Source: Bacteroidota bacterium
GTDB taxonomy: Bacteria > Bacteroidota > Bacteroidia > Cytophagales > Cyclobacteriaceae
Length of the DNA stretch: 64,000 nt
Direction: 5' to 3'
Assembly (NCBI GenBank): GCA_016178785.1
Contig: JACOSO010000096.1
Coordinates: 186,001-250,000 of the forward strand
A program made the translations under genes and the position numbers. Shown one piece after another: positions 33,595 through 42,330 of the stretch (position 1 is the stretch's first letter; the number at the start of each line of letters is the position of its first letter). Under the pieces are notes generated by a model. The model ran no database searches. It worked only from the letters and a program-made list of their open reading frames with translations, and had not been told where the DNA came from.

Positions 33595-34579
33595 TCTGCC
33601 CTTTTCGGATGTATTCTTTCCGGGTTACACTCGCCAGTTTATGATCTCCCGTATGATTCCATCCTGGCGGCATAACGATGTAACGGATTTTATTCAAGAA
33701 ACCAGGCGCGCTGATAATATCTTTCCATAGAAAATAGAATTCACCAAAATAAACGTCCCAAAAGTTCTTTGCATTGATGGTGCGTGTTATTCCGTATTCA
33801 ATTTTAATTTGTCTTTGTTCAGGTTGGTAAGTTTTGAAAACCCTGTCCCAGATATTCAATAAGTTGCAAAAGTTGGTATCCATATAAAGCGGATTGCGCG
33901 CATGGTGCACTCGGTGATGCGAAGGCGTCAGAATCAGCTTGCCCAAAAATCCGAAGCGGGTGTCTTTCATAAAATTTTCACCCACGTGAATGAACCCTCC
34001 CCACATGCCATCAATAAACATGATTGCGAAGAGCATAACCGGACTTACACCAAACAAAATGCAAATGGAAGTGCGGATGAAATCGGCATAAGGTGCTTCT
34101 AAAATGAAGTGAGCGTACGTTACGGAAAGGTTCATTTGCTCTGGCGCATGATGCGTGGAATGCAAACACCAAAACAATCTGACCTTGTGGGCGAGATAGT
34201 GATAAATAAAATGCGAAAATTCCCAAACTATGTACCCGAAAATAAATCCGTACCATGTAAGGGAAACATGCACCAATACCAACGGCTGAAACAAGCCAAT
34301 ACAAAAAGCTACCACACCTAACGAAATGTAACGCCCAGCAACCCTATTGAACACATAAATGAAAAAAGGGATTTTGTATTCACTGGCATGAAATTTTTTG
34401 CTAGCGAAAGCCATGATCATTTCAATCACCACAATGAATGGAATGAGAGGCGAGAGAGCGGTAGTGATTCCACCCCATGTTCGAAGTGAGCTGTAATTTC
34501 CTGATTTGATGAGATCAATTAATCCCTGCACTGAAAAGAACCCGAGAAGTTCGTCCTTGAGAAATTCTAAAATTTCCAT
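33587..34579 (-). CDS. Sterol desaturase/fatty acid hydroxylase family protein
   Basis: About 330 residues from the ATG at 34579 (MEILEFLKDELLG); a longer frame begins at 34621. Four or five membrane helices are visible. The di-iron histidine boxes are HFIYHYLAH, then HSTHHAPEQ, then HHRVHHARN, all intact. Members hydroxylate or desaturate lipids at the membrane. A plausible -7 element (TATCTTGT on the minus strand) precedes it. Substrate unknown. Confidence 0.9.
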   Translation of the reverse strand: MEILEFLKDELLGFFSVQGLIDLIKSGNYSSLRTWGGITTALSPLIPFIVVIEMIMAFASKKFHASEYKIPFFIYVFNRVAGRYISLGVVAFCIGLFQPLVLVHVSLTWYGFIFGYIVWEFSHFIYHYLAHKVRLFWCLHSTHHAPEQMNLSVTYAHFILEAPYADFIRTSICILFGVSPVMLFAIMFIDGMWGGFIHVGENFMKDTRFGFLGKLILTPSHHRVHHARNPLYMDTNFCNLLNIWDRVFKTYQPEQRQIKIEYGITRTINAKNFWDVYFGEFYFLWKDIISAPGFLNKIRYIVMPPGWNHTGDHKLASVTRKEYIRKGQIT

Positions 34580-34663
34580 GCAGAAGTAAGTTACGTTAGC
34601 GTTACAAGATAACGATTTCAAACGTTTGCGGATTTAATAACAGCCGTATCGAACTGTAATTTT

Positions 34664-34671
34664 TATATTTG
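34664..34671 (+). promoter_or_regulatory. -7 element for the glucan-sensor regulator
   Basis: TATATTTG is an exact TAnnTTTG match ending 19 bases before the ATG at 34691. A TTTG at 34625-34628 is too far away to be its -33 element. Confidence 0.5.
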
Positions 34672-34690
34672 GAAAAAGGAGTCTTCCTTC

Positions 34691-36154
34691 ATGTCGAAAT
34701 CAGTATTGTCTTTTCTTTTGTTTATCTCGCTAGCTCACTTTGCGAAAGCTCAGGTCACGTTCATTATTGATGGCCTGCCTCCCTCAACGCAAGGCAAGGA
34801 TACTATTTTCATCTGTGGCTCATTCAACAACTGGGTACCCAACGACAAACGTTATACTGTTCAAAAACAATTGAACGGGCAACTCAGTGTAGCGATTCCC
34901 AAAGGCGCAGGAGAAGTTGAGTATAAATTTACCCGTGGTGATTGGATGAGAGTGGAGACCAATCGGGAAAATAAAATGATTGGTAACAGAAAATTCAAGT
35001 ATGGCAACGGTGAAACAGTTTATGTGAAAATTGAAAATTGGCTTGACCAGGGTGGAGCACGTTCCTTGAATTATATCGTGTTGTATTTCTTTGCCTGCGC
35101 CTTTCAGGGCATCGCGCTTTGTTTACTGTCTTTCAAAATACAGAAGAGGGATGACGAAAAATTCACCGCCTTTATTTTTATCAATACATTCCTGATCATC
35201 CTGCTGTTGCTGCTGGTGATACAGGAGTTTTCCAACCCGATTTGGATGAGCTACTATACTTTCCTTTTCCACTTTGGGCTGTTTTGCTGGGGGCCTTCCA
35301 CTTTCTTTGTTCTTCATCATTTTTTAAAAAATGAAAGAAGATTTTACAAACCTTACTTCTTCGGCATCGCTTTCAGTATCGCATTACTTTTTGCTATAAT
35401 TCAAATCTTCAATTTGGAGTGGTTCAAGTTCTTAGCTAGACCGGTTCTTCCTCCGCTCACTTTAGCCAATCTACTTTTCATTGGGACCGGGTTTATTTAC
35501 AATTTCTTTTTGTTCGCGAGAATGTTTATCCTTTTTCCGTCTCTAACAATTTATCCAAAGATTGATCGTAGTAAATTAGAAATATATACCAATTCATTCT
35601 ACTGGCTTTCTTTTGTAACCATTTTGCTAGTGCCTGCCAATGTTGCAATCCTAGGTTTTATCTCGGGTCATCCGTTTTTTGAAGATTTTCATATTATCGG
35701 TTTGGTCTTTACGGTGCTGGTTTTCGCTGAGACATTTTTTATCTGGAGAAATCCGGAGGTATTGAAAGAAGTCAAGCAAGTTGCCCAGACTGAAGACACC
35801 TCAGAATGGTTTACAAAGCTGGATAACCTGATGAAGTCTGAAAAACCTTATCGCAATCCCGAACTTTCGGTTGCTGATTTATCTGAAATGCTGGGGGCGA
35901 AACCTCACGTTCTCTCCAAAGTAATTAATGAACACTGCGACAAAAACTTCCGCGACTTTTTGAATAAATACAGAGTAGAGGAGTTCATTTCTTTGGCAAA
36001 TAAGGACGAGTATAAACGCTATACATTTCTAGCCCTTGCTCAGGAAGTGGGTTTTAACTCGAAGTCAACTTTTAATCTTGCCTTCAAAAAATTAACAAAT
36101 CAAAACCCGAGGGATTATTTCAAAAGTCAGGAAACTGAAGAAGAGCGAGGCTAA
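34691..36154 (+). CDS. Membrane-bound AraC-type regulator with exported glycogen-binding-like domain
   Basis: 487 residues with an unusual order. A signal peptide (residues 1-20, AKA cut site) leads to a beta-sandwich resembling CBM48/AMPK glycogen-binding domains at about 22-115 (GSFNNW at 43-48, then YKFTRGDW). Seven hydrophobic helices follow at about 127-350. A cytoplasmic AraC helix-turn-helix pair spans about 388-478 (SVADLSEMLGAKPHVLSKVIN, then FLALAQEVGFNSKSTFNLAFKKLTNQNPRDY). Topology would place the sugar-binding domain outside and the DNA-binding domain inside. It sits directly upstream of a secreted amylase, so sensing glucan and switching on the amylase is the natural inference. 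Confidence 0.85.
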   Translation: MSKSVLSFLLFISLAHFAKAQVTFIIDGLPPSTQGKDTIFICGSFNNWVPNDKRYTVQKQLNGQLSVAIPKGAGEVEYKFTRGDWMRVETNRENKMIGNRKFKYGNGETVYVKIENWLDQGGARSLNYIVLYFFACAFQGIALCLLSFKIQKRDDEKFTAFIFINTFLIILLLLLVIQEFSNPIWMSYYTFLFHFGLFCWGPSTFFVLHHFLKNERRFYKPYFFGIAFSIALLFAIIQIFNLEWFKFLARPVLPPLTLANLLFIGTGFIYNFFLFARMFILFPSLTIYPKIDRSKLEIYTNSFYWLSFVTILLVPANVAILGFISGHPFFEDFHIIGLVFTVLVFAETFFIWRNPEVLKEVKQVAQTEDTSEWFTKLDNLMKSEKPYRNPELSVADLSEMLGAKPHVLSKVINEHCDKNFRDFLNKYRVEEFISLANKDEYKRYTFLALAQEVGFNSKSTFNLAFKKLTNQNPRDYFKSQETEEERG

Positions 36155-36291
36155 AAATGGCCGACCTTTTAAAATTAGCACCTTCTGATCTTTCAACTTT
36201 GTCTCGTTTTTTGAAAATAGGTCGATTGACGACTTCCCGCAATCGATTTTTGGTTTTTTTTTCAAGTTTTCAAAACATCAAAACCAAACCT

Positions 36292-38622
36292 ATGAAAATC
36301 AAACTCCTAATTGTCTTAGTAGCTATGGCCTTTTGTCTGCCCATTACGCAGGCATTGGCTCAAAATGATGTTATGATGCAAGGCTTCTATTGGAACGTTC
36401 CGGTGGATGCAGTAAACTTTAACGGCACCTGGTGGGACAACCTCAAAAACAAATCCACCATATTAAAAAATGCAGGTTTTAAGGGCCTGTGGGTTCCTCC
36501 TCCCAGCAAAGGAAATTTCGGTATTTCTGACATGGGTTATGGAATATTTGATCCGTATGACCTGGGGAACTACAATCAAAAGGGCACAATTGAAACCCGC
36601 TTTGGCTCGCGTACTGAATTAAATCAAATGATAAGCACGATGCATACAAATGGAATTGAAGTTTATGCTGACATCGTGCTCAATCACCTTTATGCGGACG
36701 ATACACAGGATGAATCAAACCCGGCAGTAAAACAGTATGTGTTCGACCAGGCGTATCGCAACGGGCAACAGTATAATTCTTATCCTACCAATGAAATAAA
36801 GTGGGTGATAAAGAACGCTGCAGCCGGTGATTATTACATTCAGATCTATGGTTACAATTTGCACAGTTCTACTGTCACAGAAAGAGGTTACGACTTGCAA
36901 ATAGACTATACTGGCAGCGGATTCAATACCAATTTTTCTTGGGAGTCGGAGCCTAATAATGGCAGCGGAAGTTATAATGTGTTCCCCGCCTCGGGAAATA
37001 CCATGCGCGCTCATAACGATTACAGTGGCGATTTAGATGAATATAAAATTACAGTGACGAGCCCAAGAGATGTTATTATAAAACTAACAGCGCGAAGGGA
37101 AAATTCAAATCCATGGTCGTGGGATTGGGCTGATCAAACCAATGGATATTATCCCAAAGTCATTTGGTATAACTCAAACAATATAGCAAGTACCACACAA
37201 CTGGAGGCTCATACCGATACCCACATTATCTACCCTACTCACACCGGTACAGGCGAAGCAAACTATTCATGGGGCTATGCTGACTTTCATCCGGTAGATA
37301 ATGCAGACTGGCTTGGTTATCCCGGCACTGATGAAGTGATTCCTAATACAAAATTCTTTGGCAATGATCTCAATACGTACAGCACAACAGTTGCCAGTCG
37401 TTATAAGAACTGGGGCGCTTGGTTAGCCAACACCATTGGATTTGATGGATTCCGTCTTGATTTTGTTCGTGGGTTCCAGGAAAGTTATGTCTCCGGTTGG
37501 GTGAATAATCTTCCCCTGCTGAATGGAAAGCAGCGCTTTATTGTCGGTGAATATTGGGGTGCTGATTATCGCATTAAAAATTGGGTCAACACTGTGTACA
37601 GTAATGGCAGTGCTCTTGTTAGTGGTTTCGATTTCCCTTTAAAATCTTCGTTGACAAGCGCGTGCAATGGCAGCGGAAGCAACTTTGATATGCGCTGGCT
37701 TAACAATGCCGGAATGGTACGAAACAATGCAGGCAATTCACTTCCTGGCACTTCTGTAGTTACGTGGATTGAAAATCATGACACGGGCAAAGAACATGAC
37801 AAGTGGATCACCAAAGACTGGAAGATGGGTTATGCTTATATCCTTACCCATGAAGGTCGCCCTTGTGTATTTTACAATCACTACTTCGGTGATGTAATGG
37901 TTGATGCTAACGACCCCAGTTATACAGTGACTCCTGCCTCAAGTCTTGGACTAGATATCCGTAAGCTCATTTTCGCAAGGAAGACTTATTTGAGCGGATC
38001 ACTCACAGTGTTAAGCCAGGTAGGCAATCCGTATCCCTCAGGCGATGCATATAATGTGTACGTTGCACGAAGAGGCGGCAATGGGACCAAAAGTGGTGCG
38101 ATTGTAGTCATCAATAATCACGACACTCAGACGAAAGGCCTCTGGGTGGATTCAGCCCCGTCAGGTTGGGCAAGTTGGGCAAATACAATATTGGTCAATG
38201 CTTTCGACAACACGCAAACTGCACAGGTTTATTCTGATGGCCGAGTGTATTTGTCTGCTCCACCCAGGGGCTATGCGGTGTATGTGAAGCAAAGCGAATA
38301 TGTTGCCTACACCGATCCGGGGGCGAGAGAAAGTGCTGTTGAAAAAAACGAGGAAATTAAATCTAAAGAAGGCACGGAAGGATTTGAAATGAATATATGG
38401 TCAAACCCAGTAAAGGATAAAGCCAACATTCAGTTGACATCAGCCCGTACGGAGCAGGCTCAACTGGATATTTTCTCTGTCGAAGGAGTGAATATTAATC
38501 AGCAGGTGATCATGACAAACCAAACCAGTGAAATTGATTTTTCCCCCTACCCAAGGGGCTTATATATTGTGCGGGCGAAAGCAGGTTCAATGGTAAAAGT
38601 GAGTAAACTAATAAAGGAGTAG
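36292..38622 (+). CDS. Secreted GH13 alpha-amylase with type IX sorting domain
   Basis: 776 residues from ATG 36292, chosen because a standard signal peptide follows (KIKLLIVLVAMAFCLPITQALAQ); the frame is open from 36157. GH13 motifs are complete: DIVLNH (127-132), DGFRLDF with nucleophile D390, VGEYWG with acid/base E420, ENHDT with D497. Between the third strand and helix, residues about 175-290 form an inserted beta domain with SEPNNGSGSY and SGDLDEYKITV, resembling a PPC/pre-peptidase domain. Residues about 700-776 (IWSNPVKDKANIQL to YIVRAKAG) are a T9SS sorting domain, so it is secreted or displayed. Hydrolyses alpha-1,4 glucans. Confidence 0.93.
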   Translation: MKIKLLIVLVAMAFCLPITQALAQNDVMMQGFYWNVPVDAVNFNGTWWDNLKNKSTILKNAGFKGLWVPPPSKGNFGISDMGYGIFDPYDLGNYNQKGTIETRFGSRTELNQMISTMHTNGIEVYADIVLNHLYADDTQDESNPAVKQYVFDQAYRNGQQYNSYPTNEIKWVIKNAAAGDYYIQIYGYNLHSSTVTERGYDLQIDYTGSGFNTNFSWESEPNNGSGSYNVFPASGNTMRAHNDYSGDLDEYKITVTSPRDVIIKLTARRENSNPWSWDWADQTNGYYPKVIWYNSNNIASTTQLEAHTDTHIIYPTHTGTGEANYSWGYADFHPVDNADWLGYPGTDEVIPNTKFFGNDLNTYSTTVASRYKNWGAWLANTIGFDGFRLDFVRGFQESYVSGWVNNLPLLNGKQRFIVGEYWGADYRIKNWVNTVYSNGSALVSGFDFPLKSSLTSACNGSGSNFDMRWLNNAGMVRNNAGNSLPGTSVVTWIENHDTGKEHDKWITKDWKMGYAYILTHEGRPCVFYNHYFGDVMVDANDPSYTVTPASSLGLDIRKLIFARKTYLSGSLTVLSQVGNPYPSGDAYNVYVARRGGNGTKSGAIVVINNHDTQTKGLWVDSAPSGWASWANTILVNAFDNTQTAQVYSDGRVYLSAPPRGYAVYVKQSEYVAYTDPGARESAVEKNEEIKSKEGTEGFEMNIWSNPVKDKANIQLTSARTEQAQLDIFSVEGVNINQQVIMTNQTSEIDFSPYPRGLYIVRAKAGSMVKVSKLIKE

Positions 38623-38652
38623 TAGAACCACACAAAAACTATTCCCTCGAAG

Positions 38653-38688
38653 GTCAGTGTTGTCACGTGCAGCACTGGCTTTTCTTTT
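38653..38688 (+). terminator. Rho-independent terminator after the amylase
   Basis: GTCAGTGTTGT (38653-38663) pairs with GCAGCACTGGC (38669-38679) in an 11-bp stem with three G-T wobbles, followed by TTTTCTTTT. It closes the amylase transcript 30 bases after its stop. Confidence 0.8.
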
Positions 38689-38810
38689 GCTCTAAACATG
38701 TCCTCAATTATTAAAAGGCCTGGGAGTTTCTCCTATCACATCTGAGCCAAATCTAAGACCCGGCCTATTTTCATCTCGAGGAATAGTTTAATAGTTTGAC
38801 TTTTAATCTG

Positions 38811-38948
38811 ATGACCAAACAAGTAAGATCTTTCAGGTCTTTGTTACTCGGTCTGAGTGACATGTACTATCAAAGCTATTTACAACCCTCCATTAAATAT
38901 CTAAAGGAGCCAGCTGAAAATCCGAAGAAGAGTAGGCGCAAAAACTGA
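38811..38948 (+). CDS. Possible 45-residue leader ORF carrying the EPAENPKKSR motif
   Basis: The only short frame in the 330-base gap after the amylase. It reads MTKQVRSFRSLLLGLSDMYY, then QSYLQPSIKYLKEPAENP and ends KKSRRKN, 7 bases before the SPOR-like gene. Its last third is the 32-bp motif found twice more upstream of cassette genes, always in the same reading frame. This suggests a translated leader or very small gene. No known family. Confidence 0.4.
   Translation: MTKQVRSFRSLLLGLSDMYYQSYLQPSIKYLKEPAENPKKSRRKN
38906..38937 (+). repeat. 32-bp cassette motif, copy 1
   Basis: First of three ungapped 32-bp copies (also 39703-39734 and 40856-40887) with shared core GCYGAAAATCC and GAAGAGTA. 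This copy differs from copy 2 at 5 positions and from copy 3 at 6. It ends 18 bases before the start of the SPOR-like gene and encodes EPAENPKKSR. Confidence 0.75.
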
Positions 38949-38955
38949 ATTTGAA

Positions 38956-39669
38956 ATGAAAAGTACAGAAAGAGTCATTTTAGGAGGAGTCAGTGCTCTC
39001 CTACCCATAGCGGCCAATTTGTATTTCACTGATTTCGATAGCGCTCTATTCAACGGTATTTCTCTCCTCATAAAGATAGGCGCCCTATTTTTTGTAGGCT
39101 GTCTGATTGCCTATTTACATGACAAGGAAACCAATAAGTACAAGATTTTTCAATTGGGTCTCGCTGTTCCATCATTTCTCCTCGCCATTCAAAATGGAAA
39201 TTCGCTGAAAGAAATAAATGATAAACTAAAAGAAGAGGCTGTAAGTCATCCGGCACTCAATTCCATTTTACCTGAAAAAAAAGAGGGGCTCTATCTCCCT
39301 TTTTTCAGTAGCGCATATGCGCAAGAAACATTGCCCAATCCTCAAGGAAATAAAGTATTAAAATACAAGCTGCCTAAACAATCAGTATCGCAATCCATAT
39401 TCCAGGGAATAACCGGCAGCACTCCGGATAATACCTGGTTCGTCATTGCCTCCTCTCACACAAAAGAAAATGAAGCACAGGAAAGGGCAAGTGAAATAAA
39501 TCGCAATAACAGAGATGTGCACGCTGCAGTGTATGCACCGTATCGCGGCAATCCATATTACTCAGTCATTGTCGGATCAAATATGACTCTTGAGGACGCC
39601 AAAAAGTTACACGCCACTGTTAAAGAAAAGGGAATCGCAAAAGATGCCTACTTGTGGAGTTTGAAGTGA
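38956..39669 (+). CDS. Membrane-anchored protein with SPOR-like C-terminus
   Basis: 237 residues. Two hydrophobic helices lie at about 8-26 and 33-55, and perhaps a third at 65-78. A Pro-rich linker follows, and a C-terminal SPOR-like domain at about 158-237 (NTWFVIASSHTKENEAQERA, then YYSVIVGSNMTLEDAKKL). SPOR domains bind denuded peptidoglycan strands. It heads a cassette with a muramidase and holin, so it may localise or regulate wall cleavage. SPOR assignment is by pattern, not by search. Confidence 0.7.
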   Translation: MKSTERVILGGVSALLPIAANLYFTDFDSALFNGISLLIKIGALFFVGCLIAYLHDKETNKYKIFQLGLAVPSFLLAIQNGNSLKEINDKLKEEAVSHPALNSILPEKKEGLYLPFFSSAYAQETLPNPQGNKVLKYKLPKQSVSQSIFQGITGSTPDNTWFVIASSHTKENEAQERASEINRNNRDVHAAVYAPYRGNPYYSVIVGSNMTLEDAKKLHATVKEKGIAKDAYLWSLK

Positions 39670-39702
39670 TTAAAACCTACTTGTGAATGCATTAAACCAA
39701 CC

Positions 39703-39734
39703 GGAGCATGCCGAAAATCCGCTGAAGAGTAGGC
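39703..39734 (+). repeat. 32-bp cassette motif, copy 2
   Basis: Second copy, encoding EHAENPLKSR in the same frame as copy 1. It lies in a frame that can start at GTG 39683 and ends at TGA 39746-39748 (21 residues), 6 bases before the GH108 ATG. Confidence 0.75.
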
Positions 39735-39754
39735 AAGAAATAGTTTGAATTAAT

Positions 39755-40285
39755 ATGGCTTTATTTGAAACGGCACTTCAGAAAACCCTGCTTAACGAAG
39801 GTGGTTATGCAAACGACCCTGACGATCCCGGGGGTGAAACTTATAAAGGCGTTGCCCGCAACATTTTCAGCAAATGGGATGGCTGGCAAATAGTCGATTC
39901 TCTTAAGCAGCAATCCGGTTTCCCATCAAGCCTTGACAAGAATGGTGACCTTCAGAACAAGATCCGTGATTTTTACAAAGCAAATTTTTGGGATCGCGTT
40001 CAGGGCGATGAAATCAATGACGAACATGTAGCCTCTTCCATTTTTGACTTTGCGGTGAATACCGGTGTAAGCACTAGCGCTATCCTGGCGCAACACGTAG
40101 TCAATGCCAACCCTGACGGAGTAATCGGTCTCAACACGATCAAGGCGATCAATGCGATGGACCCTGAATTTTTCCTCGCGGCATTCACAGTAGCTAAAGT
40201 TGTTCGCTACGTGGGTATTGTAAACAAGCGACCTGCCAGCCGCAAGTATTTCTATGGTTGGATTTCCAGGGCGGTAAATAGCTAA
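39755..40285 (+). CDS. GH108-type muramidase (endolysin-like)
   Basis: 176 residues of the TtsA/GH108 family (N-acetylmuramidase). The catalytic EGGY motif is at residues 15-18, followed by NDPDDPGGETYKGV. A C-terminal PG_binding_3-like part contains ASSIFDFAVNTGVSTSAI and PDGVIGLNTIKAI. It cuts the glycan backbone of peptidoglycan. There is no signal peptide, so release to the wall would need the holin encoded 44 bases downstream. In Salmonella a relative (TtsA) mediates typhoid toxin release. Confidence 0.9.
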   Translation: MALFETALQKTLLNEGGYANDPDDPGGETYKGVARNIFSKWDGWQIVDSLKQQSGFPSSLDKNGDLQNKIRDFYKANFWDRVQGDEINDEHVASSIFDFAVNTGVSTSAILAQHVVNANPDGVIGLNTIKAINAMDPEFFLAAFTVAKVVRYVGIVNKRPASRKYFYGWISRAVNS

Positions 40286-40329
40286 ATCACTATCCGAACA
40301 ATCGAATAATAACTATCAACGAAAATAAA

Positions 40330-40830
40330 ATGGGATTCATACAAAACTTATTCTCTGGTGGCGCCAGCCAACTCGTCAACTCTGTGGGCAATGTGCTTGA
40401 CAAAGTAATTACCACCAAAGGTGAAAAAATGCAACTGGACTTAGAGATGAAAAAAGCCGATCATCAATTTGAGATCGACATGCAGAATCTTTCTCTTGAA
40501 GATAAGAAAGCAATTCTTGGTGATATCGACAGCGCACGAAAAATGAATGCTGCCGTGCAAGAGAGCCCTAATGCTACCAAGCTTTCGAAGAACGTATCTC
40601 CCGTTCTTGCACTGGGTGGTGCATTGCTCACGTTCGTTCTCTTTGGGTGGCTGATGTTTGGCAAGTGGGATCCCAACGAGCAAAGCAAAAAAGAAATCAT
40701 TCTCTATGTGCTCGGTGTACTGAGTGGTATACTCACGCAGGTGTTCAGTTACTATTTCGGTTCATCGCAAGGAAGTGCTGCTAAGACTGATCTAATTCAC
40801 TCGATGCATCAGAATATGATGGAGAAGTAA
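40330..40830 (+). CDS. 3TM-type holin (GTA_holin_3TM family)
   Basis: 166 residues. The N-terminal half is amphipathic and charged (GEKMQLDLEMKKADHQFEIDM, then KKAILGDIDSARKM). The C-terminal half has hydrophobic segments at about 91-113 and 125-147, and ends YYFGSSQGSAAKTDLI, the signature of the holin family named from gene-transfer agents. Holins make membrane lesions that let endolysins reach the wall. Here it directly follows the muramidase, making a compact lysis pair without phage structural genes. Confidence 0.88.
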   Translation: MGFIQNLFSGGASQLVNSVGNVLDKVITTKGEKMQLDLEMKKADHQFEIDMQNLSLEDKKAILGDIDSARKMNAAVQESPNATKLSKNVSPVLALGGALLTFVLFGWLMFGKWDPNEQSKKEIILYVLGVLSGILTQVFSYYFGSSQGSAAKTDLIHSMHQNMMEK

Positions 40831-40855
40831 AAGAGTTTTAAGAAATATGTCTATA

Positions 40856-40887
40856 GGAGAAAGCCGAAAATCCTAAGAAGAGTAAGT
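40856..40887 (+). repeat. 32-bp cassette motif, copy 3
   Basis: Third copy, encoding EKAENPKKSK followed at once by a TGA (40887-40889). An in-frame stop lies just upstream, so this copy has no longer leader ORF. It precedes the secreted protein ATG at 40919 by 31 bases. Confidence 0.7.
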
Positions 40888-40918
40888 GACGGAAATAACA
40901 ATTAAAACTAAATTATCC

Positions 40919-42280
40919 ATGAAAACAACAAAAATTATCTTACTCGCATTCTTGGCACTATTTGTCATATCAAATGTACATGGACAGGATTATACCTACT
41001 CTTTCAATGATTATAACAAATGGTTAAAAACGAGCGTTAACAATGCAGTTACTCGCAGCGATCAGCTTAGCTTATTCCTTAAAGAGTTTTCTTTTGCCAG
41101 TAATAAAAAAGGAACTTTTATGGCTGAAATGGATGCTAAGTTTTATGAAATCGATCCAGACAACAACACAAGAAAGGATCACACTGTCAGCACGATCATC
41201 GCTGAGTTAATTAAAATAGATGACCAAGATCAGTCTTTCAAAAAAGGTGAAAAGACTTTATTATTTAACGAAGAGTTGGAAAATGTCTATCAAATAGATT
41301 TCAAATTATCACTAACAAGGCTGACGGTTGAACAAGAAAAGGAATTTAAACGAGTATTTTCAGATGTAACGTCAGCCCTTCCTACCTCTGTTTTCCTAAA
41401 AAAAGTTTTAAAGGTAGATGAATCTGTTCCCGAGAATAAGGATAAAATAGAGTTTTCAGCTGCTTTTTACATACCTCTTAATTTTTTGGAGTACAATGTT
41501 CTTTCCTCCAAATCACCCCTACTTTCTGAAAATGAAGATATCTTTTTAGCAATAAAAAATAAAATTTTACCTGAAACAGCTGATGCAAATCTGAAATCTT
41601 GGTTTAGAAATAAAATTAACAATGTATCAAAGTTCTTTTCTGGCGAGGAAGTATTCAAAGAGAATAACTCTGTAACTGCGGCAGCAGTACTAAGGGTCTC
41701 AAAAAGCACAAATTTCTCTTTACCCCTTAGTGTAAAAACATTGATGGAGAGTTTAAATGAGCACGTGTTGAACGCTAAGCCAGATCTTATTAACTCAACT
41801 GTTATAGAAATAGAGAATATTTCAAAGAATTTTAGAAAAGAAAAATATATCAGTCAAAGAACGCAAGATAATATCTTATACTATACAAGTCTAGCCACCA
41901 CTTACAGCCAATTCCTTGACAATAAAAACAGACCTAAAGAAAGACAGGATAATCGAGCGGTAGTGGTATCGTTTGTTTCTTGGTTTAGCAGAGCAAATCA
42001 ATACTTCACCAATTGGAAATTCACAAGGGTCAAATTAAAAGATATTTACAAAGATGTAGTAGAAGATGTACCAGATCCAAATCACCCTGGCCAAACTAAA
42101 AAAGAATACACTTTGCGTAAAGCATCAATCGTTCTTCCCTATTCAGTTGATAATAAATTTATCGCGGCATCATCGGAATGGCAAATGAAGCTTCATAAAT
42201 TTTGTAAGGCAGTTTTACCAAATAACTTGGATTTAGAGGATGATATTGATGAAATAACGATTAAGGAAAATATTGATTAG
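40919..42280 (+). CDS. Secreted protein of unknown function in the holin cassette
   Basis: About 453 residues from ATG 40919, with a signal peptide (KTTKIILLAFLALFVISNVHG, cleavage before QDYTY). The mature part is lysine- and aspartate-rich, mixed helix and strand, without cysteines or repeats that would define a family. An AALRVSK-like stretch occurs near residue 255 and a PDPNHPGQTKKEYT loop near 395. GTG 40886 opens the same frame but would ruin the signal peptide. Context suggests a cargo or wall-associated partner of the holin/muramidase pair; this is only inference. Confidence 0.6.
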   Translation: MKTTKIILLAFLALFVISNVHGQDYTYSFNDYNKWLKTSVNNAVTRSDQLSLFLKEFSFASNKKGTFMAEMDAKFYEIDPDNNTRKDHTVSTIIAELIKIDDQDQSFKKGEKTLLFNEELENVYQIDFKLSLTRLTVEQEKEFKRVFSDVTSALPTSVFLKKVLKVDESVPENKDKIEFSAAFYIPLNFLEYNVLSSKSPLLSENEDIFLAIKNKILPETADANLKSWFRNKINNVSKFFSGEEVFKENNSVTAAAVLRVSKSTNFSLPLSVKTLMESLNEHVLNAKPDLINSTVIEIENISKNFRKEKYISQRTQDNILYYTSLATTYSQFLDNKNRPKERQDNRAVVVSFVSWFSRANQYFTNWKFTRVKLKDIYKDVVEDVPDPNHPGQTKKEYTLRKASIVLPYSVDNKFIAASSEWQMKLHKFCKAVLPNNLDLEDDIDEITIKENID

Positions 42281-42330
42281 TGCTTAGAAGCAGTTTTAGG
42301 ATTGATTAAAGTAAAATAAAATAAATCAAG

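Noticed and set aside
34691-36154. A hybrid two-component system regulator
   Set aside because: No histidine kinase, receiver or HATPase motifs occur between the membrane helices and the AraC domain, so it is a one-component protein.
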